Shown here: positions 1 to 11,424 of the stretch, in pieces
How the letters are laid out: every line of letters starts with the position of its first letter
Position numbering within the stretch: the stretch's first letter is position 1
Source of the DNA: Rhizopus arrhizus
Lineage: Eukaryota; Mucoromycota; Mucoromycetes; Mucorales; Rhizopodaceae
Direction: 5' to 3'
Length of the DNA stretch: 64,000 nucleotides
NCBI GenBank assembly: GCA_024220505.1
Contig: JAKZZE010000012.1
Coordinates: 434,001 to 498,000 of the forward strand
Translations under genes and position numbers: made by a program
The notes under the pieces: model-generated
Database searches by the model: none
What the model was told of the DNA's origin: nothing
The model's input: the letters and a program-made list of their open reading frames with translations, nothing else

Positions 1-533
1 ATAAACATTTGTATATTAATAGATATAGCACAACAAACATTTCCAACCACAGCTATCACTGTTGAAATCAGATATATAATTCTTCTGCCTAAGAGTAATT
101 AGTGTCGAAAAATAAGTAAATAGATGCGGTATTTATGTATAATTGCCTTACCAAAATGTTCTCCAAGTGAGGCCCAAATAAGAGGCTAAGTTGTAAAAAA
201 AAAAGAAAAAAATTACTTCAAATCATTGCAAACGCAAAGCCTTAGAGTACTTACAAAAAATGCAGTAAAAAATATGAAGATAAATACTAAACAGAAGAGA
301 ATAAGAGTCGTATTTCCATTTGATAAAAAACAAAGCAAGTATGTATTTACAGGATGCATTCAGCGTTGTATCGTTCGTATGAAAATATGTTTGCATCGAA
401 GGAATAGCTGGATACTACAAAAATAAGTGATGAGCGATCAATTAAAACTGTACGAGCGCAGCTCACATAAACCGTGGACCCAATAGGTGACCTAATGAAC
501 TTCTTAGAGAAACCTCTTCTTTGTACATGCCGC

Positions 534-614
<81 letters not shown>

Positions 615-630
615 AAGTGAGTATACTTAC
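1..630. other. No supported gene; long A homopolymer
   Basis: I see no convincing coding region here. A run of about 75 A residues (537-612) sits 18 bp from the splice donor of the MFS fragment to its right, so on that gene's strand it is a T run inside or beyond the first intron. The reverse-strand reading frame through it does not resemble the expected continuation of a transporter. Confidence 0.5.
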
Positions 631-860
631 ATTGCACCAGCAATGGAAACGATAAATAAGATAGCATTTTTCTTTAACTTTGAGAATTGACGAGGACCAA
701 GATAGTCTTTTGATGTATTCTCATCCTGGTTATCTATTGTTTCAATGATTTCAAGAGTGGGTCCAATTACTGGGCCATTATTATCTAAAGAGACAAGAAG
801 CTCTCTTTCTATATAACTCTTTGTTGAATGATTTGTAATTACTTTGGATGCAGGTTCCAT
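631..860 (-). pseudogene. Truncated 5' end of an MFS transporter gene
   Basis: The reverse-strand frame starts with MEPASKV and ends in a stretch of the form YLGPRQFSKLKKNAILFIVS, the typical cytosolic N-terminus and start of transmembrane helix 1 of fungal MFS drug/H+ antiporters. It stops at a good splice donor (GTAAGT). The next exon should carry the rest of helix 1 and eleven more helices. I cannot find it in the 630 bases to the left, where a 75-nt A/T homopolymer and unrelated sequence follow. It is therefore probably a broken gene, although a very long first intron running off the window cannot be excluded. Family assignment rests on about 30 residues. Confidence 0.45.
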
Positions 861-2480
861 TGATAAGTAGAAAGGTGAAAGAACAGAGTAAGCAAGTAGA
901 ATATCTTGAGTTTCCTTCTTTATATAAAATCGGTAGAATACGCTCGCAACAAATCAGGGAAAAGTTTTCCCCGTTACGACTTTGAGTAGGGCGGTGATTT
1001 ACTAAAATAAAAAGATCTTCGTTTATATATTAATAAAAGATTACTTACAGGATATGAACAAGATGGACATTTGCGTAATAGTATTTCAAGAACCACAAGG
1101 AATCAAAGACAATAATGGCTATAATAAAATTAGTATCTGTGCTGTGTATGTGTCCATTAACCGAGGAACATTGAATACGATATAAATTTGAATGGAACAG
1201 AAAAATTAAGCATTTGATAATATTATCAGCATCAAATACTATGTATTGAGTGATGCAAGTACCAACAGTGACTCTTTTTTCGTTATCTTTATGTTTCAAA
1301 TGTAACTATTCCCGACAACATTATCGGGTGTCGTTTTTTATAATTAGTATTAATTGCACTCCAGATCAGATCATAAAACACATTTTTTACACTTAAATCG
1401 TTGCATATGGAGTATTTTATCTTACTTAGAAAAAACATGAGATAATTGTGAAATTTCAATGTAATAAAATCAGATGAAAATTCGTTTTTGTCTTTGTATT
1501 TTTTGGTGTAAAAAATATACACCTGTATTTAAACTTGTTTTTGCTATTAGTAGCCATTCTAAGACAAAGGTATTCGCTAATAAGAGCCTACATTAAATAC
1601 ATTTAATGAGATCAAATACAATTTTTCTATAAAATAGTAAGAATACTTGACGGGACAAAGAAAAAAGAAAAAGTTACGTTTAAAGATCAAGGATACCCAA
1701 CACTCTGCCTTTAAGAACATGCAATAATGAATAGTATGGAAAGGATTTGCTAAATATAAGCTTGTCTTAAACTCTCTTTTATTTTACGAAAAAATTGAAT
1801 TATAACAATTCACTATATTGATTTTAGATGTGTTTTAGAGACAAGCATTACGATAACAAGAATAGATTGCATAAGCATGTTTATCTTAAATGAAGAAGCT
1901 TAAAAATAATTTTGCCTTGAGTCATAGTTACTGCAGTTATACAATTTTTTTTAAAAAAAAAAAAATGAATTTCGCTATTACTATCATAATGAAAAAATAG
2001 GCGATCACTGGCTTATTTAGGTATAACCATAATGTATATGTTGTTAAAACAAAAAAATACAAAATTTGGACCGGAAAGAAAGATAACCATGAGTTTTTGC
2101 ATTTGTAGCAAATATATTTAAGGATAGATGCAGGAGAACTTATGAGTGATACTATGATTTGGATATGAGCACTTATAGACAAGCCAGTTTTTATATTTTA
2201 AAATTGTATTTGCCATAGTAATCTCAAAAACTATGAAGCTTTTACTCGCAATAAACTCTTAATACGTTATAAAGATGTTACCATAGTTCTGGTACAGACT
2301 AAAAGAAACTCTTATTTATTAATAAATCATGAAAGAAGATAAAATGCTTTGGCTGGATGATTGCTGCATGACAATATTTTAGAAAGGGTCTTTCTATAGC
2401 TTACACTTTTTTCATTTGTGTTTTGCGCATGACAAGAAAAACATTTGACATATAATTTCACGTATTTCTAAAAATAACTT
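861..2480. other. No supported gene
   Basis: AT-rich sequence with only short frames (for example 1045-1299 and 1289-1522 on the reverse strand) that show no family resemblance, no splice-consistent continuation and no sensible composition. Confidence 0.5.
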
Positions 2481-2489
2481 TTGCTTTCA

Positions 2490-2815
2490 AGTTATAATGC
2501 TGCAACTCGGACCGTTATCCCTTTCCCGTACACCAAATAAAAAAGCTTTGCTTGTTCCGTATCTTTGTAGTGATTGTTCGATACATGGCTAGACTTCTTT
2601 TTCAAAATATTATCTTTAACAAATTCGGTGTCTTCTTTTTTTTTTATTTTTGTGGTCTTCAATGGTTCAGGAGTTTTGCTTTCAGGTATTCGTTGTAATT
2701 GGTGACAGATTCGATTGGATACATCACGTCGCTAACGTCCATATTCATTTGAAGAATGCCTTTTCCGGTTTTATCCTGAATATTCCCACATCCATTATAA
2801 ATAAAGGTAGCCATT
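2490..2815 (-). pseudogene. Degenerate N-terminal part of a Tc1/mariner-type transposase
   Basis: On the reverse strand an ATG near 2814 opens a frame (MATFIYNGCGNIQDK) followed, after a stop and frame changes, by TEQAKLFYLVYGKGITVR. This resembles the helix-turn-helix DNA-binding N-terminus seen in Mucoromycota Tc1/IS630-like transposases. Stops interrupt it and the catalytic part does not follow on this strand. The matching catalytic fragment lies just to the right in the opposite orientation, so the element has been rearranged. Assignment is by motif recognition only. Confidence 0.4.
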
Positions 2816-3004
2816 TATTATAGATCAGTAGAAGTAAAAAAGAGCTACGGCATAATATATCCCAGAGGCACGCTAAGAGTAACTTGGATTCAAATCAGAC
2901 CATGTACAGCGTAGCATTGGGCACAAAAAGATAAGGAAGACCCACAAGATGAAATACAAAGAAAGACAGGAAACGATAGACGTAGATAAAAACCAGCGAT
3001 ACTA

Positions 3005-3400
3005 GGAGAAAAACATAAGCAACTCCTGATACACAAGATAGACAAAAATCCTTCGCTCGTGCTGAATCAGATGATGGCAGGCCTAACCAAACAGTTTGCT
3101 GAACTGGAGATTGGAAAGACTCCTCTACAATTTTATGACCAAAAAATACAGGATTAGCCTCAAGAAAGATCACTTTCGCTCGTTTGAAAGAAATTGTTCT
3201 GAAAAAATTGAAGAGAGATTTCAATGGGCGAAGATATGCATGGAAACCGATATAGACTATGCTAGCAATTGTGTACTCATTGACGAGGTTGCATTCCATA
3301 TTAACATGAAGCGCTCCTTTGCGTGGTCAACAAAAAGAACCATAGCAACACTGAAATTACCGAAAATAAGATTGTTTGAATAGAAGACCAATTCAATAAA
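3005..3400 (+). pseudogene. Degenerate DDE-domain fragment of a Tc1/mariner-type transposase
   Basis: The forward strand reads KHKQLLIHKIDKNPSLVLNQ and then, after a frameshift near 3130, YNFMTKKYRISLKK and SNCVLIDEVAFHINMKRSFA. The last stretch matches the region around the second catalytic aspartate of the DDE_3/Tc1-type fold (FIDE followed by a FNIN-like strand and a W-S-x-K-G-T-like turn). The frameshift and the stop at about 3381 mean it is not functional. The third catalytic acid is absent. The HTH part lies to the left on the other strand. Confidence 0.6.
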
Positions 3401-3717
3401 ACGCATATTGCGCATTTTGCGCATTGTCATTTTGGCAAAAAGAAAAAAGAAAAGTTGGTAAAATTTATTTCCACGCATACGCAAAAAATAAATGAATGAA
3501 AGTGTTATTTACAAATAGCATTTTATTTCATTGAGCATAATTATATTTTTTCTCTATCCCTTGTTTGCGTTCGAATATTTGTATTAGACTTGTAGCAAAA
3601 CGCTTCTCTCATAAATTATAAAATAATAAAATGCAGTGCAAATCTTTCTCGATACATATTATAAGAAAATTTATAACACATAACAGTTAGATTGCAAGTA
3701 AAAATACAATTTATTTA

Positions 3718-4656
3718 TTAGGGATGCCACTCATGAATCGCATTTTGAATACTTGACCAATATTGCAATTCAATAGCTAACTCTTTTGCTTGCGCATAGT
3801 CTTCTTTATCAAATGCTGTTTGTAATTTTTCTATGGTTTCTTTGAATTTTTCTAAAAAAATTCAAAGATGAATAACATTGAATAGCAATAATATTGACTG
3901 TCGCTTACCGTCATTTTTTTCTTTAACAACTTGCAATTCACCTTCATTTGCTACTTCTTCTAATTCTTCTCTAAGCTCCATTACTTCCATTAATAGTTCT
4001 GGATCTGTTAATGAATCCTCTTCGCTAAGTTTATAACCCTTTTGCGATAATATATACTTTGCTCTAGTTAAAGGGTTTTTTAAAGTGTTGTATGCTTTGT
4101 TAATTACAGAAGACTGGAGCTGCGCATATTCATGCTCTCGCTAAAAATAAGTGCAAAAGAGTAATAATAATAAAATAAAAAAAACTTCAGAACAAACAAA
4201 GAAATGTAACAACAAGTAATTACCTTGTGTGCATTTGAATAGCTGTCAGGATGTGCCTTTTGCTGGAGCGCTAAAAACCTTCTTCTTAAACTCTTCAAGT
4301 CAATGTCAAAATTTGGGTTTTGCCTATATTGTTTCAGTTTAATAAGGGTAGAATTATTTACATAGAAGTTTTACTATTATTTACTTATTATCTCCTTTTC
4401 CTGCTTCCAGTAAGTGAAAAAAGTTTAATTCAGACGGAATAGGTTGAATGACACTGCATACTTTATTTTCGCAAAATAAAGCAGTTGGTTTATTGGTTGC
4501 TTGACATTGCCAACATGTTTTATTCTGACTCATGTGTTTACATGCTGAGGTTGCTGCAATACTCCTTTTAAATAAAATAGAATTGTTTGTATAACCAGAG
4601 CTTAATATTAAGGGTCTTGCTGTCAATCTTTTTAAAACGTTCATTGCTACAAACAA
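3718..4656 (-). CDS. JAC1: Fe-S cluster J-type co-chaperone Jac1/HscB
   Basis: Mitochondrial DnaJ-type co-chaperone that brings the Isu scaffold to Hsp70 for iron-sulfur cluster transfer. Four exons splice cleanly: 4385-4656, 4224-4323, 3909-4140 and 3718-3851. Features seen: a basic N-terminal presequence; a zinc-binding tetracysteine module (CWQC ... FCENKVC) like that of animal HSCB; a J domain with the invariant HPD in QQKAHPDSYS; and a C-terminal helical HSCB domain (MELREELEEV ... KFKETIEKLQ) that binds the scaffold. The spliced length of about 245 residues fits the family. A second in-frame ATG lies at 4644. Its start is only 41 bp from the stop of the upstream gene on the same strand. 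Confidence 0.92.
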
Positions 4657-4697
4657 AAAAAAAGCTATATTTTATACGCACACACCTTAAAATTTTA

Positions 4698-7600
4698 TTA
4701 GTGAGTAAATCGATTAATCATATCAGAGACGCGATTTGTTGGTGATTTAGAGCGGAGATCTTTAGATTGACTAGTTACAACTGTGGTAGTTGCTTGAAGA
4801 GATTCAAACTTGCTACGAATAGAAGCAATCTCAGTTGAGCGAGAATGTTCACGAGGGTGTTCAGCTAATAATTCCTTTTCTTTATCAGCAGAATTATCTT
4901 GAACTATAGGCTCTTGGATGCTTTTCTCTTGAACATCTTCAACAATAATCACAGTTTCATTGTTTGCTGTATTCTTTTCTTCTTGAGCTGATACTTGTTC
5001 TTCAGCTTCGTTTTTCTCCTCTTCCCCACTTTCTACATTTTCTTTCTTCTCTACCGCTACTTCTTGTTCTTTGAATTCCTCAGTACTTTTGTTTTCTTCA
5101 ACTTCCTTGTTAATTTCTTGCTTTTCAACCTTCTCTTCATCTTCTTTTACTTCATCTTCTTTTACTTCATCTTCTTTTACTTCATCTTCTTTTACTTCAT
5201 CTTCTTTTACTTCATCTTCTTTTACTTCATCTTCTTTCGATTCTTCCTTTTTACCATGTTCTTCAAGCTCTTTTTTTCCTTTTTCAATGTCTGATTTTTT
5301 TTGCTTGGATTCCTTGATGTCTTTTTTGGGGTCATTTGAAACTTCTTTCTTAACTACTCTCTTTCGTTCACTTGAAGCAGACTCTTTCTTGTCATCACTT
5401 GGTGATTTAGTTACCTTTTTTACAGGCTTCTTATTAACCTCCTTCTTCGTAGAAGCCACACTTGCACGTCCAGCCCCGTGTGCTGTGTCTTTGTGAATGT
5501 CATTGCTAATCTTTGAGGAGATCACCTAAAACGAAAGAATTAGTGACGTTTCTGCCTGCATCATTCATGTTTCGTTTACCTTTTTTGTAGTAGTAGAATT
5601 AGGAGGTGATGTCTTGTGTGTTGAACGCTTTTCAGTTATAGTTGTTTTATGTACACCTTTAGACTCTTGCATAGAATGATGAGTGGTCACAGATGACTTT
5701 TTAACTGTAGTCGTCCTAGCTGTTGAACTTGGGCTGACTGTCTTTTTCTTTTGTTCAGTAGCAGATTCACCTGACTTCTTCTCATTCACTGTGCCTGTAG
5801 GTGATTTTCTACGGGCACTAGCTGCTGTAGATGCTGTCAAACGAGAAACTGCTGATTTAGTTGTCTTAGCCTTCTTCGCTTTTTCCTCCGTCACGTTGTC
5901 TGCTTCAGTAGTTGTCGTCTTTTTAGTTGCTAATAGAGCAACTCGAGGCACACGTGCTGGTTTAGTTGCTGTCTTTTTTTCTTCACCACTTGCAACCGAT
6001 TTAACCTTTGTTTTTTTCTCTTCACTGTTGGCAGCTAGCTTTACTGGTGTCTTTTTTGTTTCACTGCTTAAAGCTGGTTTTTTGCCACTCGAAAGTCTGG
6101 AAATCGTGGACTCTGCTTTCTTTGCGGTAAGTGGCTTCTTGTTTACTGTTTTGCTAGTGTCTTTTTTTACTGAACTTGGTTTTTTAATTTTAGTTACAGC
6201 AGACGACTTTTTTGTTTCCTTGTGATTATCTGTACTGCTGTTTGCTGTGGAGCTAGTATCCCTTGAGATCTTTTTTAAAAAAAAAAGTAAATAAAAAGAA
6301 CAAATTAAACAATAGATACTTACAGTTCGACTATCAGTCCCTTCACTGTTTGCAGAACTGGTACTTTGTTCAACATGGTCATTGTCAGTCAAGTTTTCTT
6401 GATTTTCAGAGTTTTCTTGTTCCTTCTTGGCCAAGTTACATTCATCAGATTCTACTTCGGATTTAATGTTTTCATGAGTGTCGCTGCTTGCTTCCTCCAT
6501 CATGTCACTCAAGTCATTTCCATGAACAACTGTTTCAATCAAATGGTCCTCATCTTTTGCAATATGTGACTCTTGTTCTTCTTCTTCAACCTCGTCTGGC
6601 TTGCCAGGTTCATCATCAATTGTTACTGCTGTATCGCTTTGATCATCGTCAACTCCGTCAGCAATGGCTGTACCTTCATTGTTTACCTCTATCGCATCAA
6701 CATCAGCCGTCTCTATGCTATTTACTTCTTGAATTACAATTTTTTCAGCAGACACAATTTCTGAACTTGTCACTGCAGATGTTCGTGCACCATCTTCAAT
6801 AGGTGATATGTCCTTTTCGGGAATTGTAACTTCAATGACGTCTTCGACTATTGTTTGCTTAGATTCATCACTTTCCTTAGTTACAACTTCATCTATGTCT
6901 TTGTTTTGGGCATATATATTGATATTATCTTGCTGATCTTCTTTAGCGAGTTCTTGTTTGACAGTTTTAGTAATTTCAATTTCACCATATGTATTATTTT
7001 CAAAAGGCTTAATCTCATTAGAATCTTTAGTAACATCTGCTGCAACTGCATCCATTAGTGTATTTGATTGCACAGTATCAGAGTTTTGAACAATCTGGAG
7101 TGAAGATACAGTTTCAGTCATAGTGCATTCAGCGGCCTTTTTAGCAAAGTTATTATCAGAAGATTCATTAACAGTAAGTATTTCGATGTCATCTTCATTT
7201 AAATGATTTTTTGCATCAGTGGGTTGATCTTTGGTTGTATTCTGAATTTGTTCATCGGACATCACTTCGGTTACAATTGTTGTTGTAGTTGTCTTTACGG
7301 CAGCATCAATTTCCCCATTTGTCTCAACAACGGTGCTTTGAGAATGCTGTTCCAAGATAGCCAAGTCTTGGTCTTGTTCTGAAGGTATTGGCTCCTTGTT
7401 TGTTTTTTCAGAGTTTTCTATTTTAATAGGAGCTGCTTCGTCCTGAACGGGAATGGTATCGATAACATCGCTTACAGAATTAGGCTTCTCTGGTGTTGAA
7501 TCTCCTTTGACAGCTAAATCAGTGATGCTGTTTTCAACAGATTCGGTCACGTTCGTCTCTACATTGTCGTTGGCATTTGTAAAAAAAGACTCTTGTTTCT

Positions 7601-8990
7601 TCTTGAATGCATCGATAGGCTCTTCAGCATCATCCTCTTTATTTCCTTGCATTTCTGTACAAGATTCGGTATTCTCTAAAACAGAGTTGTCTACATCGTC
7701 CTTTGCACCAACACTTTCAAAATGTTCTTTATTACAGGCATCATCATTTGCAGTGGCGTCTTTCTCTATGTCTTCCTCTTTATGCGTATGGTTATCTGCA
7801 GCAGCGTTCTTATTGAATTCTTCATCGCTAATGTTATTCTTTGCGTTACTGTCTTTGCTTTTTTCTCTGTCTTGAATATTCTTCTCTTCAGTAGCAGCCT
7901 CTTCTTTTGTTTCTTTATGATCAACATTACTTTCGACAACAATGGCTTCTTTACTTATTTCATCTCGGGCATCATTTTTTGTTGCAGTATTCTCCTTGCT
8001 CTCCTCATAGGAGATGTCATCCTTAACCGGCAAACTTGCGCTTTGAATAGATTCATTATTCTGATCCATTTTGTCTTGTTCATTGTCACTTTGTTGCTTG
8101 TCTGTTGTGTTGTTAAAAAGAAGCCCAATTTCTCGTTCTGCGCTTATGAGACAATCACTTCCATGTACAGCATTATGTAACCCGTCTGTACCAAATAGAG
8201 CTCTAATACTATTATAGAACAAAAAACGTGATTAACATTTCCTTTCTCTCGATATTGTCTCACTAGTTTTACCTGTTTTGCTCGACTACCTTTGCTTTAG
8301 CTGAATCTGTTGGTCCCATTAACACTCTCCAATCTTGTACAGCATTTTCCTTTTCTAAAGTCATGGCATAAATAGGAGAGCTATTATAAACATTTTTTTT
8401 AAAAAAAAAGGTAAATCATCCATTTGTAACGTGGTACAATCCTGTTACCTGCTCATCCATTGTACAAGGTCATCATAAAATGGTTTTGATTCATGCTCTC
8501 GATAAAACAAACACATCTTTTCTTTACTTGAAAGTATTTCCTGTTCTCGAGTAATTTTGAATCCTTCTTTTTTAATTCTTTCAATGATTGCATCTTTAAC
8601 TTGGATAGCATCAGGTTTAATAATCGCAAGCGTTTCTTGGACTTTGTTCTAAGCATAAAAATTTTTGTTGAGAAAAACAAAAAGTTAATAATAATTAACT
8701 ATGTACCTTTTCTACTACATCAACCACTTCGCTTACTTAATGAGAACAAAAAAGTTAGTTAATCAAAGCATATTAAAACATGTCCAATCAAATATCAAGA
8801 TAGAATTCAGGGTCGCATATAAACTATGGTTGCCACTGCTTCCTTCTCTTGGTTTCATGTTTCTAAACTTTACCTCGTTTATTTGGGGAACTGCTATTTT
8901 CCTGTTATTTTTTAAAAAAAAACGATTTAAAAAATTGATTAAAAGAGTAACAAAACTTACTTCAGTTTGTTGCATCTCAAGAGATGACAT
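4698..8990 (-). CDS. Group II-like nucleoside diphosphate kinase domain fused to a very long charged disordered tail
   Basis: The first ~160 residues form an NDP kinase domain: ETLAIIKPDA, then a GPTDSAKAK segment, then ALFGTDGLHNAVHGSD with the catalytic histidine, then SAEREIGLLF. The wording is closer to NME5/NME8-type (group II) domains than to housekeeping Ynk1. The start at 8990 (MSSLEMQQTE) joins through three tiny exons (8961-8990, then near 8900 and 8730) that keep frame. After the domain come roughly 1,100 residues of low-complexity acidic and then Lys/Ser/Thr-rich sequence. This includes six or more tandem VKEDE units (about 5145-5235) and a histone H1-like stretch with repeated KKT and SGEEKK. 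The last intron is about 5527-5573, and the protein ends in VSDMINRFTH. The domain is sure, the tail is seen directly, and its role is unknown. Confidence 0.8.
5145..5240 (-). repeat. 15-bp tandem repeat encoding VKEDE units
   Basis: At least six perfect copies of a 15-bp unit (on the forward strand ttttacttcatcttc) encode consecutive VKEDE pentapeptides within the acidic tail of the NDP kinase-domain protein. Copy number of such an in-frame minisatellite is likely to vary between strains. Confidence 0.9.
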
Positions 8991-9865
8991 TTTCAGAAAG
9001 AAAAAGAAAAAGAAGAAAAAAGGAGGGAAAAGACTTGTACAGTTGGTGTCTAAATTGTTCAACAGTCGGGGGGGGGGTAGTCAACCAATGGATAAATTTG
9101 ATAAAGTAACACCTTTTTTACTATAAAAAAAATTATAAAATACAAACAAACTGTATGCATTCTCTTCTTCTCTTTTTCCTAAATAGTATTCATATATTCA
9201 TCATCAATACACTATGCTTATAGAAGAGACATAGTACTTTCAAACTAAAACTAGATGCGTGATTTTTTTTTGTCATGTCTTTTCGTAATTTGTGACACAC
9301 GTACTGGTTAATGTGTGGCGCAAACATTGAATAAACACCCGACTGTCAAAAAAAACAGTTGAGCGGATAACCTAAATCCAGTAAAAGAAAAAGAATTTTG
9401 GGGAAGCATATTTCCTTTTAACAGAACACGAGACAATTGATTGAAGGATTATTAAATTATAAAATGACATTTCTGGCGTCAGTATTACATAGTTTATGAT
9501 TCAGACATAATTCCTTCTCTATTTAATTTACCCTTTATTGCAAAGACTGGAGAACGATATTAGAGAAACAAGGGCCAGGACTCAACAGGGTTTTAACTTC
9601 GTTTGTGATACAAAACAAGAAAGCCAAGCTAAAGCATTGAATGTTTTAGAAAAAATGCAATCGCGCATTTAAAAAAAGTAAGTTCTTGTTTATGGAAGCA
9701 TCGAATTATGTAGGTTGCGTTTTACATTTGTGTGCCTTTTTCCTGGTTTCAATTTAACATGGCGTTTCTACAAGCTTCTTTCAATAAATATGCATATATG
9801 ATTTGGTATTCATTCAAAGGGTTAACTTATTACAACAGACGTTTTTATTATGAAAAATGAGAAAT
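8991..9865. other. Intergenic, no gene seen
   Basis: Contains the upstream region of the NDP kinase-domain gene, with a purine-rich tract at about 8998-9030 and a run of nine G at 9068, and the region downstream of RPL5. No coding frame with family resemblance was found. Confidence 0.5.
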
Positions 9866-10960
9866 TTAGTTTTCAGCTTCGAAAGCAGCCTTGGCAGCGT
9901 TAATCTTAGCAAGACGTTCCTTCTTGGTAAGACGAGCAGGCTTCTTGTGGAGAGTGCCAGACTTCTTCTTCTCAGTGATTTGAGGAAGAGGGTTTTCACG
10001 AATAGCAGCGTGGGCTTCAGCGTACATATCCTCAACGGCATCAGAAGTGATACCTTCCTTGATGAAAGTAGCGAATTGCTTCTTGTAACGTTCTTCATCT
10101 TCTTCTTCGAGGTATTCCATGTATTCAGCGACGTGGATACCAAAGATGTAGTTACGGAGGAGTTCGTCATCGTTAGTCTTAGTTTCAATATCGAAACCAG
10201 GGAAACGGTTACCGCTGTGGGGAATGTAGATACCACCATCAGAGGCACCCTTCATGGCACCGAAGACACGGGCACCAGTAGAAGTACGAGCGAGACCGAC
10301 ATCGAGGAAGGCCTTGAAAGGACGGGGAGCTCCTTCAGCGGTTTCGATCATTTGGACAGTACCATCGGGTTCAGCGAAACCTTCGTACTTGTCAGCAAGA
10401 CCGAGCTTGGTCAAGGTACGACGAGCGAGCAAAAGACCGGTGGCATAGGCAGCAGCCCAGTTGGTCAAACCACCCTTGATACCATAACGGGGAAGTTCGT
10501 GGGCGTAAGCAGCAGAGAGGACAAAGTCACCTTGGAGCTTAGCATAAACGATTTGACAGATGATGTCCTTGTTGGTGAAACGAACGACCATTCTGTACTT
10601 GGGAGAGTTGTACTTGTTCTTGGCTTGAACGACAAGTCTCTTACGAGCATAGTAGTCGGTCTTACCCTCTGTTATAAAATTAATAAAAAAAACTTTGGCA
10701 TTTGTCTGCATCTATTTTACCTCTTCTTCTACGGTACTTGACCTGGTAACGCTTGAAGTAAGCCTTGTTCTTCTGTTGCTTGACGAAAGGCTAATTCCAA
10801 AAAATTAGTAAATGTTCTTTACATTGTCATTTCTCCTCTCTGCAAGTTTCCATCCATTTTTTTTTTGTATCAAGTTTAGGTTCATTCATCCACTTGATTA
10901 TCCATCCATAAATCACTTTGCACTAACTTTTGCCTCTTATATTTATCGTATACATACCAT
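9866..10960 (-). CDS. RPL5: 60S ribosomal protein L5 (uL18)
   Basis: Binds 5S rRNA and, with L11, forms the 5S RNP of the large subunit. The main exon reads [20 protein letters not shown] and later [18 protein letters not shown], unmistakable for uL18. The preceding exon encodes [20 protein letters not shown]. The first exon consists of the ATG alone (10958-10960), followed at once by a GTATGT donor, so the start codon is separated from the rest by an intron of about 167 bp. Three exons give about 291 residues, which fits the family. Codon use is strongly biased (AAG, GGT, GCC), as expected for a highly expressed gene. Confidence 0.96.
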
Positions 10961-11424
10961 TGCGACTGGCTGAAGTAATTAAAGGAAGGATCCTATTTTG
11001 ACCTCACTTTCCAAAGACTTTGTTCATCCTCGCCTGGCAGACAAGTAAGCCCGAAAGAGAAGCAGTCACACAGCCGAAATGACGGGATTGTAAATACTTT
11101 AAGCTGACCTTTGAACACTGAGATTTCCTAATAATTGCTTTTACACTACTATCAGGAATAAATACCGTGCTTGTCACTTTTTTGTATACATTGTATTATA
11201 AAGTTTGTAAAAATCGAAAATTACTTTCTGAAAATAGTATACATCTTTAGATTTTATTTGACGAGATTAAGAAGTAGAAATACTGTAGTATAGTAGAGTA
11301 GTAGAAGAGAAACTAGTCTTTATTGGAGCTGAGATACATGATCCAAGGGTATATATAAATTACATAATATTAAAATGAAAAAATTTATCTACTGTGTTTG
11401 GTTTCTTTTGTTTTCCTTGAAACT
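10961..11424. other. Promoter region of RPL5 and downstream region of START gene
   Basis: AT-rich, with no coding frame that I can support. The first ~150 bp upstream of the RPL5 start should hold its promoter. Confidence 0.4.

Noticed and set aside
5145..5240. Possible CRISPR-like array
   Set aside because: The repeats are 15-bp contiguous in-frame coding units without spacers, in a eukaryotic gene.
4995..5496. Forward-strand frames of 99 and 141 codons rich in Phe or Ser
   Set aside because: They are antisense mirrors of the acidic repeat region of the NDP kinase-domain protein.
5683..6225. 180-codon forward frame
   Set aside because: Antisense to the Lys/Thr/Ser-rich tail; composition (Val/Phe/Leu/Ala) is what the complement of that tail gives.
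9857..10741. 294-codon forward frame
   Set aside because: Antisense shadow of RPL5, caused by its strong codon bias.
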